A stretch of DNA of 64,000 nt from Samsonia erythrinae (GCF_004342665.1 NZ_SMBY01000002.1:310001-374000); one strand, 5' to 3'; shown: positions 42,869 to 53,387, counted from the stretch's first letter. Translations and numbers: made by a program. The notes: a model not told the origin generated them from the sequence alone.

Positions 42869-42887
42869 GATAATGATAACTAATATC
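42869..42887 (-). promoter_or_regulatory. Fur box upstream of the DUF1435 gene
   Basis: GATAATGATAACTAATATC matches the Fur consensus GATAATGATAATCATTATC at 16 of 19 positions, the best in the window. On the minus strand it directly follows a TATGAT hexamer (complement of about 42886-42891) and precedes the ATG by about 70 bp. Confidence 0.7.
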
Positions 42888-42955
42888 ATATAAGAATTTG
42901 TCTTCATTACCAGCTTTTTGACGAGAAGATTGCCAGAATGTTGGTCACCGCAATA

Positions 42956-43858
42956 TCAGCCGGTCTGAGACTGGGATAGATACTGGCGTATCAGATGGAT
43001 CATATTCACGATAACGGCAGATCGTTCATGTTTGCGCCAGATAACCGCAATGTGCGTATGGATTTCCGGCATTCCGATATCATGATAGGTCACATTTTCG
43101 GAGGTGATGCAGGCAAGTGACTGCGGGACAAGAGTAATGCCGAACCCTGCGGCGACCATGCTGATGGTCGCGTTTAATTGCGGTGCAAGGGGGTTGGGTC
43201 TTGCATCATAACCTGACAGATAGCAGGTGCGAATAATCATGTCATGCAGCCCCGGACAGAGGTCGCGCGGGAAAATGATCAGCGGTTCCTGACGAAGTTC
43301 GCTCAGCGAGATCTGGGGCTTACCGCTGAGCGCATGACTGGCTGGGAGCACCAGCTTCATGGGTTCTTCAGCCAGAATCTCCCCGTTGATATCGTCACTC
43401 AGGTCGCAAGGTAACCGGAGGAACGCGATATCAATATTGCGTTTCTGCAACAAAGCGAGCAACGTCGCGGGTTTCTCTTCCTTTGGGAGCGGCTGGACGT
43501 TCGGGTGCTGTTGGCAGTAATTATGCAGTAGCGTCAGCACCGTCGGGTGAAACATGGCTGACGGTGAGAAACCCACGCTCAGGCTCCCTTTTTCTCCCCG
43601 TGCGATACTTCTCGTGCGGGCGATCGCCGAATCGGTCAGTTGCAGGATGCGGAATGCGTCTTCATACAGCGCTTGCCCAGCCTCTGTCATTTCGACGCCG
43701 CGCGTTAGCCGCTTGAACAGCGGTGTTCCTATCTCCTGCTCGAATTTCTTGATCTGCTGGCTGAGGGGGGGTTGCGACATCCCCAGATTTTCCGCCGCAC
43801 GGGTGAAATGCCGTGCTTGCGCGACAGCGACGAAATAGCGCAGATAACGCAATTCCAT
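42956..43858 (-). CDS. budR: LysR-family regulator of acetoin synthesis, BudR-like
   Basis: The 300-residue LysR regulator starts MELRYLRYFVAVAQARHFTR with the HTH AAENLGMSQPPLSQQIKKFE and a substrate domain. N-terminus and position match BudR/AlsR, the activators of the acetoin operon in Klebsiella/Raoultella and Bacillus, which respond to acetate and fermentation. It is divergent from budAB across 129 bp. The function is assigned from context plus sequence. Confidence 0.88.
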   Translation of the reverse strand: MELRYLRYFVAVAQARHFTRAAENLGMSQPPLSQQIKKFEQEIGTPLFKRLTRGVEMTEAGQALYEDAFRILQLTDSAIARTRSIARGEKGSLSVGFSPSAMFHPTVLTLLHNYCQQHPNVQPLPKEEKPATLLALLQKRNIDIAFLRLPCDLSDDINGEILAEEPMKLVLPASHALSGKPQISLSELRQEPLIIFPRDLCPGLHDMIIRTCYLSGYDARPNPLAPQLNATISMVAAGFGITLVPQSLACITSENVTYHDIGMPEIHTHIAVIWRKHERSAVIVNMIHLIRQYLSQSQTG

Positions 43859-43937
43859 TTATCAAACTCCATATTTTTCCGATCTTGAAATAACTCCAGA
43901 TGCATATTGGAATTTTGTCCTCTATCGCGTCAACCTT

Positions 43938-43949
43938 TATCTAAAGATA
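43938..43949. promoter_or_regulatory. Candidate BudR operator
   Basis: TATCT-AA-AGATA is an inverted repeat in the middle of the budR-budA intergenic region, of the interrupted dyad form LysR proteins bind. Confidence 0.35.
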
Positions 43950-43987
43950 ACTATTTTTGAAGTAATTAGCAGGGTAACAAGGAGCGT

Positions 43988-44770
43988 ATGAACGTGAATA
44001 TCAGTGATAAAACCTGTGAGGAAGCCTTTGCTAGCTATGCGAATGACTTTCAGCGCCAGCATGCCGGCGGCGTTATTTATCAAACCTCGCTAATGAGTGG
44101 GCTGATAAGCGGTGTTTACGAAGGCAGCAGGACGATGGCTGAATTGCTGACGCATGGCGATTTTGGATTAGGAACGTTTAATCATTTAGATGGGGAACTG
44201 GTCGCGCTCAATAGCCAGATTTTCCAGCTGTTGTCTGACGGCAACGCGCGAGCGGCAAAACCGGAGCAGAAAACGCCGTTTGCGGTCATGACGTTTTTTC
44301 GCCCGACGGAAACGATTCGTTTCGATCGCTGGACCTCGCGAGAAAGCGTGCATCGCCAGATCGATGAGATTGTCGCGACGGACAATCTGTTCTGCGCCTT
44401 GCGGCTTGACGGGCATTTTCGCTGTGTGGAAACCCGCACGGTGCCGCGGCAGTGCCGTCCTTATAAACCGATGCAGGAGGCGGTTGAAGGGCAGCCAACG
44501 TTTCATTTTGAACACCGTAGCGGCAGCGTTATCGGTTTTCGCAGTCCGGCTTATACGCAGGGGATCAATGTCGCGGGGTATCACGAACACTTCATTACCG
44601 ACGATCGTCAGGGGGGCGGGCATATTTTGAACTATGACGTCGAAAACGGGACGCTGATGTTTGGCGCGATTGCTAAATTGATCGTCGATCTGCCTCAGGA
44701 TCGTGAATTCCTCGACGCCGACCTGTCCTCGGAAAACCTGAGTAACATCATCGAATCAGTAGAACGCTAA
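43988..44770 (+). CDS. budA: Alpha-acetolactate decarboxylase
   Basis: The 260-residue enzyme turns acetolactate into (R)-acetoin and CO2. It has YQTSLMSGLISGVYEG near the N-terminus, GDFGLGTFNHLDGELV, and the zinc-site region GYHEHFITDDRQGGGHIL (about 197-214). AAGGAG precedes the ATG. budB follows after 21 bp. With BudB it diverts pyruvate to neutral acetoin when the cell ferments. Confidence 0.96.
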   Translation: MNVNISDKTCEEAFASYANDFQRQHAGGVIYQTSLMSGLISGVYEGSRTMAELLTHGDFGLGTFNHLDGELVALNSQIFQLLSDGNARAAKPEQKTPFAVMTFFRPTETIRFDRWTSRESVHRQIDEIVATDNLFCALRLDGHFRCVETRTVPRQCRPYKPMQEAVEGQPTFHFEHRSGSVIGFRSPAYTQGINVAGYHEHFITDDRQGGGHILNYDVENGTLMFGAIAKLIVDLPQDREFLDADLSSENLSNIIESVER

Positions 44771-44791
44771 TCATTTCATCGGAGTTATGTC

Positions 44792-46471
44792 ATGGGAAAG
44801 CAAACGGAACAGCGGAACTGGCGCTGCGGGGCAGAGCTGGTGGTAAAACATCTGGAAGCACAGGGCGTGAAGTATGTTTTTGGTATTCCCGGTGCAAAAA
44901 TCGATCGCGTCTTTGACGAACTGGAAAATTCGACGATTCAGACGATCCCGGTACGGCATGAGGCGAACGGCGCGTTTATGGCGGCGGCGATAGGTCGCCT
45001 CACCGGGAAGGCCGGGGTGACGCTGGTGACGTCAGGCCCCGGTTGTTCCAATCTGGTAACAGGGCTGGCGACCGCGACGGCGGAAGGGGATGCGCTGGTG
45101 GCGCTGGGGGGCGCGGTAAAGCGCGCGGACAAGCTTAAACTGACGCATCAGAGTCTGGATACCGTCAGCCTGTTCCATCCGGTCAGTAAATTCAGCGCGG
45201 AAATTACGGCCTGTTCCGCAATATCGGAAGTGCTGGCGAATGCTTTCCGGGCGGCGGAAAGCGGCCGTCCGGGGGCCGCCTTTGTCAGCCTGCCGCAAGA
45301 TATCGTCAACGAGCCAGTGACTGGACCGGTTTTGGCCTGTTCGCATTTGCCGCTGTTAAATGGCGCGCCGCAACACGATATCGCCGCTGCGGCCAGGTGC
45401 CTGCGGCAGGCTAAAAATCCGGTGGTGCTGCTGGGGTTAATGGCGAGCCAGCAGGAGAATGCGCAAGCGCTGCGCCGTTTTCTTCACCACAGTCAATTGC
45501 CCGTGACCAGTACCTATCAGGCGGCGGGGGTAATCGATCAGGCGCATTTCGAACGTTTTGCCGGACGTGTCGGGTTATTCAATAATCAGGCTGGCGATCA
45601 ACTGCTGCAACAGGCGGATGTGATTGTTACCGTGGGCTACAGTCCGATCGAATACGATCCGGCGTTATGGAACAGCGGGAACACGACCTTGATCCATATC
45701 GATGTGTTAAGAGCGGAGATCGATAATGCCTATCGGCCTGATATCGAACTGATCGGCAATATTGCGATGACGGTGGATGCGTTGAGTACGTGCATCCACG
45801 AGCCTTTTTCCCTGTCTTTTTCGGCCCAGACCGTGTTGGCGGATCGCCAACGCCAGCGTCGCGATCTCAGCGCCCGGGCGATTAACATGAAAGGATTTGC
45901 CATCCATCCACTGCGTCTGGTGCGGGCGATGCAGGATATTGTGAATGAGGATGTCACGCTGTGTGTGGATATGGGGAGCTTTCATATCTGGCTGGCGCGC
46001 TACCTGTATAGCTTCCGGGCGCGACAGATCTTGATGACTAACGGCCAGCAAACCATGGGCGTGGCGCTGCCCTGGGCAATCGCCGCCTCGTTAATACAGC
46101 CCGGTAAGAAAGTGGTGTCGGTTTCCGGCGACGGCGGGTTTATGCAATCCAGTATGGAGCTGGAAACGGCGGTGCGCCTGAAAAGCAACCTCCTGCATAT
46201 TATCTGGGTGGATAACGGCTACAACATGGTGGAAATCCAGCAGCAGAAGAAATACCACCGCCCGGCGGGCGTTAGGTTTGGTCCGATTGACTTTAAAGCC
46301 TATGCCGATGCGTTCGGCGCGCAAGGGTTTGCGGTGGGATCCGCCGACGAGCTGGTCAGCAAGCTGCGTCAGGCCATGGACGTGGAGGGCCCGGCGGTGA
46401 TCGCCATTCCGGTTGATTATTCCGACAACCATTGGTTGATGGAAAATCTGAATATCAGCGTATTGATCTGA
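44792..46471 (+). CDS. budB: Catabolic acetolactate synthase
   Basis: The 559-residue ThDP enzyme condenses two pyruvates to acetolactate. Its length equals Klebsiella BudB. It lacks the FAD-dependent extra features and regulatory subunit of the anabolic enzymes. Glu57 in [11 protein letters not shown] activates Th[14 protein letters not shown] lies in the PYR domain, and the ThDP/Mg motif starts [16 protein letters not shown] and ends VDNGYN. budC (diacetyl/acetoin reductase), which follows in Klebsiella, is not present downstream. Confidence 0.96.
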   Translation: MGKQTEQRNWRCGAELVVKHLEAQGVKYVFGIPGAKIDRVFDELENSTIQTIPVRHEANGAFMAAAIGRLTGKAGVTLVTSGPGCSNLVTGLATATAEGDALVALGGAVKRADKLKLTHQSLDTVSLFHPVSKFSAEITACSAISEVLANAFRAAESGRPGAAFVSLPQDIVNEPVTGPVLACSHLPLLNGAPQHDIAAAARCLRQAKNPVVLLGLMASQQENAQALRRFLHHSQLPVTSTYQAAGVIDQAHFERFAGRVGLFNNQAGDQLLQQADVIVTVGYSPIEYDPALWNSGNTTLIHIDVLRAEIDNAYRPDIELIGNIAMTVDALSTCIHEPFSLSFSAQTVLADRQRQRRDLSARAINMKGFAIHPLRLVRAMQDIVNEDVTLCVDMGSFHIWLARYLYSFRARQILMTNGQQTMGVALPWAIAASLIQPGKKVVSVSGDGGFMQSSMELETAVRLKSNLLHIIWVDNGYNMVEIQQQKKYHRPAGVRFGPIDFKAYADAFGAQGFAVGSADELVSKLRQAMDVEGPAVIAIPVDYSDNHWLMENLNISVLI

Positions 46472-46483
46472 TATTTGAGAATG

Positions 46484-46506
46484 CCACCCGGATTGACGTC
46501 GGGTGG
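46484..46506 (+). terminator. Hairpin after budB
   Basis: CCACCCG and CGGGTGG pair around a 9-nt loop 12 bp after the budB stop; no T-run follows, so termination is uncertain. Confidence 0.4.
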
Positions 46507-46608
46507 GCAGGCGTCATGTGAGCGTTTCCTTGTATGATTCGGTGTGTGTCCGCATCATTTTCTTTAGAATCTTTTGCATAGCCACATGCTAACGGGAAAG
46601 GAAACAAC

Positions 46609-46739
46609 ATGCTGATGAAGTCTACCCGGCGCTTAATCCGACGCGTACTCATCGCGATCGGGATACGCTGCTGAGGCTGTCGTCGAACCCGTTTTACCCC
46701 TATTTGATTCAACGTATTGACGAGAAAATACCGCGCTGA
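46609..46739 (+). pseudogene. Small ORF of 42 residues with a frameshift at its start
   Basis: GGAAAGGAAACAAC is a good ribosome binding region before ATG 46609. In the ATG frame the peptide stops after 21 codons. In the frame one base back (from 46611) it reads ADEVYPALNPTRTHRDRDTL, then LRLSSNPFYPYLIQRIDEKI-PR and stops at 46739. That frame has protein-like composition but no start codon of its own. One extra G after ATG would join start and frame. I do not recognise the family. No other gene is seen in 46507-46873. Confidence 0.4.
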
Positions 46740-46822
46740 GCCGGCGCTTCCTCCCTAGTGATGTTCACGGAGAGGTGCGCGCAGGGCGTTTTGTGCCGCG
46801 TGGGCGGCGACAAAGGAGACGC

Positions 46823-46842
46823 CGCCCGAAAGGCCGGGCGGG
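46823..46842 (-). terminator. Hairpin downstream of the FucO-type gene
   Basis: CGCCCG and CGGGCG pair around GAAAGGC-like loop bases some 30 bp past the stop codon. On the minus strand only a weak T-rich tract follows. Confidence 0.4.
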
Positions 46843-46873
46843 GCGCGGTTAACGCGCTGGCAATGACTTTGTT

Positions 46874-48025
46874 TCAATAAATCGACTGATACAGGGTTTT
46901 TATCGCGTCAATATCGGTATCGCGCGGATTGCCCGCGGTGCATACATCGTCAAATGCAGCCTGCGCCAACGCCGGAATATCCTCTGCTTTCATCCCGATA
47001 TCGCGTAACCGGGAGGGGATACCTACATCATGAGAAAGCTGCCGGACAGCGTCGATCGCGGCTTGCCGCGCCTGAGCAATCTGCATGTCCACCACCCCCG
47101 GTACGCCCATGGCAACGGCGATATCACGGAATTTTTCACCGGTGTAATCGGCGTTGTAGGCCATAATATGCGGCAGCAGAATCGCATTGGCTACGCCGTG
47201 CGGCGTGTTGTAAAACGCGCCGAGCGGGTGTGCCATACCGTGTACCAGACCCAGCCCGACGTTCGAAAATCCCATGCCTGCGATGTATTGCCCCAGCGCC
47301 ATGTCTGCGACGCCTTGCGGCTTCCCTGCGACGGAATCACGCAGTGAGCGGCTGATGATTTCGATGGCTTTCAAGTGCAGTGTATCGGTCAGTTCCCAGG
47401 CGGCTTTGGTGGTAAAGCCTTCAATGGCGTGCGTCAGCGCATCAATTCCCGTTGCCGCTTTCAACGCGGCGGGCATGCTGGACATCATCTCGGGATCGAC
47501 GATCGCGACAATCGGGATGTCATGCGGATCGACACAAACGAATTTACGGCGTTTTTCTTCATCCGTAATGACGTAGTTGATGGTGACTTCCGCGGCGGTG
47601 CCGGATGTGGTCGGGATGGCGATCATCGGAACGGCGGCATGCCGGGTCGCCGCAACACCTTCGAGGCTACGGACGTCGGAGAATTCAGGGTTATTGATAA
47701 TCATCCCAATCGCCTTACTGGTATCCTGAGGCGAACCGCCGCCAATCGCGATCAGGTAATCAGCCTGTGACGCCTTGAAGCGTTCGACGCCTTTTTTTAC
47801 CACGCTGATGGTTGGATTAGGCGTGACCTCAGCGTAGAGATCGTAGGGCAGCCCAGCCGCCGCCAGTTTGTCGGTGACCTTGGCGACGATACCGAATTTA
47901 ACCAGGTCGCTGTCCGTTACCAGCAGGGCTTTTTTGAAGCCGCGCCGTTGCACTTCATCGACGATCCGGGCGATAGCGCCTGCGCCAAAATAGGCTGTTT
48001 CGTTAAGGATCATTCTGTTCACCAT
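46874..48025 (-). CDS. fucO: Iron-containing alcohol dehydrogenase, lactaldehyde reductase (FucO) type
   Basis: The 383-residue group III alcohol dehydrogenase closely follows E. coli FucO (NRMILNETAYFGAGAI, YLIAIGGGSPQDTSKAIG, TTSGTAAEVTINYVITDEEK). The metal ligands are intact: Asp/His in DPEMM and GIDALTHAIEG, His in GLGLVHGMAHPLGAF and YNTPHG. FucO reduces L-lactaldehyde to 1,2-propanediol with NADH. No other fucose or rhamnose genes lie nearby, so its substrate here may be another small aldehyde. It is convergent with budAB and monocistronic. Confidence 0.88.
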   Translation of the reverse strand: MVNRMILNETAYFGAGAIARIVDEVQRRGFKKALLVTDSDLVKFGIVAKVTDKLAAAGLPYDLYAEVTPNPTISVVKKGVERFKASQADYLIAIGGGSPQDTSKAIGMIINNPEFSDVRSLEGVAATRHAAVPMIAIPTTSGTAAEVTINYVITDEEKRRKFVCVDPHDIPIVAIVDPEMMSSMPAALKAATGIDALTHAIEGFTTKAAWELTDTLHLKAIEIISRSLRDSVAGKPQGVADMALGQYIAGMGFSNVGLGLVHGMAHPLGAFYNTPHGVANAILLPHIMAYNADYTGEKFRDIAVAMGVPGVVDMQIAQARQAAIDAVRQLSHDVGIPSRLRDIGMKAEDIPALAQAAFDDVCTAGNPRDTDIDAIKTLYQSIY

Positions 48026-48599
48026 CGTCTTCCTCCTTTCCCCATGACATCACGTTGAGATTCGATAAACCGATAGCGCCGCGGGGGCGCTATTCCTTAT
48101 TTTTAGTATGGAGATAACGGATTTTTGTGCCTTCTCGCCATTGCCATGTTGTCGGTCGGGCTGGCAGACAGATGAAGATGGCGGAGAGATCGCTCACAGA
48201 ACGTGCATCCGGCGGCAGGAGCCGAACCGGTAAAAAGAATGAAGGAGGACAGGTTTTGATTGAAATAATCTAATTTCAGGTGATTTTTATCATTAATTTA
48301 ACTAATCCGAATAGTGATTATACTTTGGTGGTATTGGCTGCTTAACCCCAACATTAATGCCATTAATTTTTGTTTTTATGCGATTTGTTTGAATTTTATC
48401 CTTATGTTTTAGTTTTATAAACATCATTGGTCTGTGGATGTCTGGGGAGGCAATGTCTTAATTAAGTCGCTATATATAAATTAACTTATACCTGTGCGTG
48501 TGGCTTCACCCGCGCTTCGATGGTAAGTTCGAACAATAAGATATCGTTTGCGCAGTGTGTTTTATCGCCCGAACGCCACGCGCTGAAGAGGGATAAAAA
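48026..48599 (+). promoter_or_regulatory. gcvT upstream control region
   Basis: The 574-bp interval has no gene. The stretch 48245-48480 is strongly A/T-rich, as expected for Lrp binding, and contains CTAAT motifs (48270-48274 and 48302-48306) of the kind recognised by GcvA. In E. coli gcvTHP is controlled by GcvA/GcvR, Lrp, PurR and CRP over a long upstream region. No promoter could be placed with confidence, and no glycine riboswitch aptamer was recognised. Confidence 0.45.
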
Positions 48600-49715
48600 A
48601 TGGTAAAGCAAACCCCGTTGTATCAACAGCATTTGGCCGATGGGGCCAAAATGGTGGACTTTCACGGTTGGATGATGCCGCTGCACTATGGCTCTCAACT
48701 GGATGAACACCACATTGTGCGCCGGGAAGCCGGTATGTTTGATGTCTCCCACATGACTATCGTCGACTTGCACGGCGAAAGAACCCGTGAATTCCTGCGC
48801 TATCTGCTGGCCAATGACGTCGCCAAACTGACGCAGCCGGGCAAGGCGCTCTACAGCGCCATGCTGAATGCTTCCGGCGGCGTGATCGATGATCTGATCG
48901 TCTATTTTCTGACGGAAGACCATTTCCGTCTGGTCGTGAACTCTGCAACGCGTGAAAAGGATCTGGCCTGGATCGGCCAGCATGCCGCCCCGTTTGGGGT
49001 GACGATCCGCGAGCGCGACGATCTGGCGCTGATTGCCGTTCAGGGGCCGCTGGCGCGGGAAAAAGTCCAGAGTATAGGGAAAGAAAACGGTCTGAGCGAT
49101 GAGAGCGTGGCGGCGCTGGCGAACATGAAGCCCTTTTTCGGAATGCAGGCCGGCGATTTCTTCGTGGCGACGACGGGGTATACGGGGGAAGCCGGTTACG
49201 AAATTGCGCTGCCGATTGAACGAGTGGTGGATTTCTGGCGGCAACTGCAAGCGGCGGGGGTAAAACCGTGCGGGCTGGGCGCGCGTGATACGCTGCGGCT
49301 GGAAGCGGGAATGAACCTGTATGGTCAGGATATGGATGAGGGCGTTTCGCCACTGGCGGCCAATATGGGGTGGACGATCGTCTGGCAACCGGAGGATCGC
49401 GCGTTTATCGGGCGTGAAGCCTTGACCCATCAGCGTGATGAAGGCACGGAACAGTTGGTTGGTCTAGTGTTGACGGAGAAAGGGGTATTGCGCAATGGCT
49501 TACCGGTGCGCTTTACCGATCGGAATGGCGTGATGCGCGAAGGCGTGATCACCAGCGGATCGTTTTCACCCACGCTCGGTGTAAGCATTGCGCTGGCGCG
49601 TGTGCCGACGGGAATTGGCGAGCAGGCGATCGTGCAGATTCGTAACCGGGAACTACCGGTCCGGGTGACGAAACCCGGCTTCGTTCGTGCCGGAAAAGCC
49701 CTCGTTCAGTTGTAA
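48600..49715 (+). CDS. gcvT: Glycine cleavage system T protein (aminomethyltransferase)
   Basis: The 371-residue protein moves the C1 unit from the lipoyl arm of GcvH to tetrahydrofolate, releasing ammonia. The match to E. coli GcvT is close: [48 protein letters not shown] and [19 protein letters not shown]. It is seven residues longer than E. coli. First gene of the gcv cluster; gcvH begins 172 bp downstream. Confidence 0.97.
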   Translation: MVKQTPLYQQHLADGAKMVDFHGWMMPLHYGSQLDEHHIVRREAGMFDVSHMTIVDLHGERTREFLRYLLANDVAKLTQPGKALYSAMLNASGGVIDDLIVYFLTEDHFRLVVNSATREKDLAWIGQHAAPFGVTIRERDDLALIAVQGPLAREKVQSIGKENGLSDESVAALANMKPFFGMQAGDFFVATTGYTGEAGYEIALPIERVVDFWRQLQAAGVKPCGLGARDTLRLEAGMNLYGQDMDEGVSPLAANMGWTIVWQPEDRAFIGREALTHQRDEGTEQLVGLVLTEKGVLRNGLPVRFTDRNGVMREGVITSGSFSPTLGVSIALARVPTGIGEQAIVQIRNRELPVRVTKPGFVRAGKALVQL

Positions 49716-49887
49716 TAACGCGTGATGACCTCTCCGGGATCATTTGAATGTCAGGACAAAACGCCCGTGTAGTCACCACGTCAGGCGTTGGCCCTTTAGG
49801 GCGCGCGGATCACACGCTCAACGCGCAGGCAACTAGCCGTGACGGAGAGTGCGCAGGATTAACCATTGCAGACAAAAGGGGATGTCA

Positions 49888-50280
49888 ATGAGTCATGTAC
49901 CAGTTGAATTAAAATACACCGTGTCCCACGAATGGGTGCAGCATGAAGGCGGCGGCATCTACAGCGTGGGGATCACCGAGCATGCGCAGGAACTGCTGGG
50001 CGACATGGTGTTTGTCGATTTGCCGGAAGTGGGCACGGTGGTGGCCGCGGGCGATGACTGCGCGGTGGCGGAGTCGGTAAAGGCGGCGTCGGATATTTAT
50101 GCGCCCATCAGCGGTGAGATTGTGGAAGTTAACGACGCGCTGGAGAACGCCCCTGAGCTGGTCAACAGCTCGCCGTATGCCGATGGCTGGTTGTTCCGTA
50201 TTAAGGCCGCGGATGAGTCTGATTTGGATGAACTGCTGAATGCCGATGATTATCTGGCGTCATTAGAAGAAGACGAGTAG
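49888..50280 (+). CDS. gcvH: Glycine cleavage system H protein
   Basis: The 130-residue lipoyl carrier has modified Lys65 in [20 protein letters not shown]. The start at 49888 ([16 protein letters not shown]) has AGGGG at 49876-49881; ATG 49882 is two codons upstream. A strong terminator at 50287-50320 follows, so gcvP needs readthrough or its own promoter. Confidence 0.97.
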   Translation: MSHVPVELKYTVSHEWVQHEGGGIYSVGITEHAQELLGDMVFVDLPEVGTVVAAGDDCAVAESVKAASDIYAPISGEIVEVNDALENAPELVNSSPYADGWLFRIKAADESDLDELLNADDYLASLEEDE

Positions 50281-50286
50281 CCATCG

Positions 50287-50320
50287 CGCCCCCGAAGAGA
50301 TTTCCGGGGGCGTTTTATTT
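50287..50320 (+). terminator. Strong terminator between gcvH and gcvP
   Basis: CGCCCCCG (50287-50294) and CGGGGGCG (50305-50312) form a perfect stem followed by TTTTATTTTATT. Confidence 0.8.
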
Positions 50321-50381
50321 TATTCGCCCGTGACGTTTTCCAACGCGGTAGCGATCACTATTGATGCGGGAAAGTGTGGTC

Positions 50382-53264
50382 ATGACTCAGACACTCAGTC
50401 AACTCGAACATGACGGCGCGTTTGTTGAGCGCCATATCGGGCCTTTCGTCAGCCAGCAGCAGCATATGCTGTCGGTGGTGGGGGCAACGTCTCTGGATGC
50501 GCTCATCGGTCAGATTGTTCCGGCGGATATCCAACTGCCCGGTCCGCCGGCGGTGGGCGAGGCCGTGACGGAACATGAGGCATTAGCCGAGCTGAAAGCC
50601 ATTGCCGGGCGCAATCAGCGCTATAAAAGCTATATCGGCATGGGGTACAGCGCAGCCCTGGTGCCGCCGGTCATTTTACGCAACCTGCTGGAAAACCCGG
50701 GTTGGTATACCGCCTATACGCCGTATCAGCCTGAAGTGTCGCAGGGGCGTCTTGAGGCGCTGCTGAATTTCCAGCAGGTCACACAGGAGTTAACCGGTCT
50801 GGCGTTAGCTTCCGCGTCGCTGCTGGATGAAGCGACCGCCGCGGCGGAAGCGATGGCGATGGCAAAGCGCATCAGTAAACGCAAACAGGCGGACCGTTAC
50901 TTTGTGGCGGACGATGTGCATCCGCAAACGCTGGATGTGGTGCGTACCCGTGCTGAAACCTTTGGTTTTGAGGTCGTCGTCGGTAAAGCTGAAGAGGCGC
51001 TGAAAGACGATGCGGTGTTCGGTGTGCTGCTGCAACAGGCGGGCACAACCGGTGAATTACATGATTACAGCGAGCTGATGGCGGCGCTGAAAGCGCGCAA
51101 TGTGGTGAGCTGCGTGGCCGCGGACATGATGGCGCTGGTGCTGCTGACGGCGCCGGGCCAACAGGGGGCGGATATCGTCTTTGGCTCGGCGCAACGCTTT
51201 GGCGTGCCGATGGGCTACGGCGGGCCGCACGCGGCCTTTTTCGCCTGTCGTGATGAATACAAACGCGCCATGCCGGGGCGGATTATCGGCGTGTCGCGCG
51301 ATACGGCGGGCAATACCGCGCTGCGCATGGCGATGCAAACGCGGGAGCAGCACATTCGCCGCGAGAAGGCGAATTCCAATATCTGCACCTCTCAGGTGTT
51401 GTTGGCCAATATCGCGGGGATGTACGCGGTGTATCACGGGCCCGAAGGGTTGAAGCGTATTGCCGGGCGTATCCATCGCCTGACCGATATTCTGGCGGCG
51501 GGGCTGATGCAGTGCGGGCTACCGCTGCGTCATCAAAGCTGGTTCGATACGCTGACGATCGAGGTGGCGGACAAGGATGCGGTACTGAGCCGGGCGCTGA
51601 GTTTTGGCATCAATCTCAGAGGAGATCTGACTGGCGCAGTCGGCGTCACGCTGGATGAAGCGACCACCCGTGAAGACGTGCTGACGCTGTTCGCGGTGCT
51701 GTCAGGTGACGATCACGGGTTGGATATTGAGGCGCTTGATCGGGCCGTTTCTCAGCGTTCGGACTCAATCCCGGCGACGCTGCGGCGTCATGACGCGATC
51801 CTCTCGCATCCGGTGTTTAACCGTTATCACAGCGAAACCGAAATGATGCGCTACCTGCACCGGCTGGCGCGTAAGGATCTGGCGTTGGATCAGTCGATGA
51901 TCCCGCTCGGCTCCTGTACCATGAAACTGAACGCGACGGCGGAAATGTTGCCGATTACCTGGCCGGAATTTGCCGAACTGCATCCGTTCTGCCCGCCGGA
52001 GCAGGCGCTGGGCTATCGTCAGATGATCGAGCAGCTATCGGGCTGGCTGGCGCAGCTGACGGGTTATGACGCCATCTGCATGCAGCCTAATTCGGGCGCG
52101 CAGGGCGAGTATGCCGGTCTGCTGGCGATCCGCCGCTACCATGAGAGCCGCAATGAAGCCGAACGCACGATTTGCCTGATCCCCAGTTCCGCTCACGGCA
52201 CCAATCCGGCATCGGCGCAGATGGCGGGAATGCACGTGGTGGTGGTCGCCTGCGATAAGCAGGGCAATATCGACCTGCGCGATCTGCGTGAGAAAGCGCA
52301 GGCCGCGGACGAGCAGCTTTCCTGCATCATGGTGACTTACCCGTCCACCCACGGCGTCTATGAAGAGACGATCCGCGAGGTGTGCCAGATCGTGCATCAA
52401 TACGGCGGTCAGGTGTATCTGGACGGCGCGAACATGAACGCGCAGGTCGGCATCACCACGCCGGGCTATATCGGCGCCGATGTATCGCACCTGAACCTGC
52501 ACAAAACCTTCTGTATTCCGCACGGCGGCGGCGGGCCGGGCATGGGGCCGATTGGTGTGAAAGCGCATCTGGCGCCGTTTGTACCGGGTCATCGGGTGGT
52601 AAAAATAGACGGTGTCTTGACGGAGCAGGGGGCTGTCTCTGCGGCGCCGTTTGGCAGCGCCTCCATTCTGCCGATTAGCTGGATGTACATTCGCATGATG
52701 GGCGCGGAAGGGCTGAAACAGGCCAGCCAGATGGCGATCCTGAACGCCAACTATATCGCGACACGCTTACGGCAGGCTTATCCGGTTCTTTATACCGGTC
52801 GGGACGGGCGCGTGGCGCACGAGTGCATTCTGGATATCCGCCCGCTCAAAGAAAGCACCGGCATCAGCGAGATGGACATCGCCAAGCGCCTGATCGACTA
52901 TGGTTTCCATGCGCCGACCATGTCATTCCCGGTTGCCGGCACGCTGATGGTGGAGCCGACGGAGTCGGAAAGTCTGGTGGAGCTGGATCGCTTTATCGAG
53001 GCGATGCTGGCGATCCGCGCGGAAATCGATCGCGTCGCACAGGGGGAATGGCCGCTGGACGACAACCCGCTGGTCAATGCGCCGCACACGCAGGCGGAGT
53101 TGGTGGCAGACTGGACGCACCCGTACAGCCGCGAGTTGGCGGTATTCCCGGCGGGCAGTGACCATAAATACTGGCCGAGCGTGAAGCGGCTGGATGATGT
53201 CTACGGCGATCGTCACCTATTTTGTTCGTGTGTCCCGATAGCGGACGACACGTCATCCCGTTAA
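50382..53264 (+). CDS. gcvP: Glycine dehydrogenase (P protein)
   Basis: The 960-residue PLP enzyme decarboxylates glycine and loads the aminomethyl group on GcvH. The PLP lysine lies in [20 protein letters not shown] (about 700-719), with [16 protein letters not shown] and [11 protein letters not shown] as further hallmarks. The start at 50382 ([14 protein letters not shown]) equals E. coli; ATG 50361 is less likely. It ends [10 protein letters not shown], as in the family, and is followed by a perfect inverted repeat. Confidence 0.97.
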   Translation: MTQTLSQLEHDGAFVERHIGPFVSQQQHMLSVVGATSLDALIGQIVPADIQLPGPPAVGEAVTEHEALAELKAIAGRNQRYKSYIGMGYSAALVPPVILRNLLENPGWYTAYTPYQPEVSQGRLEALLNFQQVTQELTGLALASASLLDEATAAAEAMAMAKRISKRKQADRYFVADDVHPQTLDVVRTRAETFGFEVVVGKAEEALKDDAVFGVLLQQAGTTGELHDYSELMAALKARNVVSCVAADMMALVLLTAPGQQGADIVFGSAQRFGVPMGYGGPHAAFFACRDEYKRAMPGRIIGVSRDTAGNTALRMAMQTREQHIRREKANSNICTSQVLLANIAGMYAVYHGPEGLKRIAGRIHRLTDILAAGLMQCGLPLRHQSWFDTLTIEVADKDAVLSRALSFGINLRGDLTGAVGVTLDEATTREDVLTLFAVLSGDDHGLDIEALDRAVSQRSDSIPATLRRHDAILSHPVFNRYHSETEMMRYLHRLARKDLALDQSMIPLGSCTMKLNATAEMLPITWPEFAELHPFCPPEQALGYRQMIEQLSGWLAQLTGYDAICMQPNSGAQGEYAGLLAIRRYHESRNEAERTICLIPSSAHGTNPASAQMAGMHVVVVACDKQGNIDLRDLREKAQAADEQLSCIMVTYPSTHGVYEETIREVCQIVHQYGGQVYLDGANMNAQVGITTPGYIGADVSHLNLHKTFCIPHGGGGPGMGPIGVKAHLAPFVPGHRVVKIDGVLTEQGAVSAAPFGSASILPISWMYIRMMGAEGLKQASQMAILNANYIATRLRQAYPVLYTGRDGRVAHECILDIRPLKESTGISEMDIAKRLIDYGFHAPTMSFPVAGTLMVEPTESESLVELDRFIEAMLAIRAEIDRVAQGEWPLDDNPLVNAPHTQAELVADWTHPYSRELAVFPAGSDHKYWPSVKRLDDVYGDRHLFCSCVPIADDTSSR

Positions 53265-53269
53265 GGGCA

Positions 53270-53300
53270 TCGGACGTGCGATGCAGCAACGCACGTCCGA
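53270..53300 (+). repeat. Perfect 11-bp inverted repeat after gcvP
   Basis: TCGGACGTGCG and CGCACGTCCGA surround a 9-nt loop 5 bp after the gcvP stop. It lacks a real T-run, but its position suggests a terminator or an mRNA-end stabiliser. Confidence 0.6.
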
Positions 53301-53387
53301 CACATTTCTAAGATATTCGTATTAATAAAAACCAATTTCTAACATTGTTAATAATGATCAGGCATATTTTAACCATTTGAAAACAAA

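Noticed and set aside
42800-42907. N-terminal extension of the DUF1435-type protein to ATG 42907
   Set aside because: The extension would be translated from DNA that holds the Fur box and a -10-like hexamer, and the family starts near MGKQLSSAWG.
46455-46712. 85-codon minus-strand frame after budB
   Set aside because: No start signal or recognisable features, and it is antisense to the more convincing shifted frame at 46611-46739.
48486-49430. 314-codon frame antisense to gcvT
   Set aside because: Opposite a conserved gene, with no recognisable protein features.
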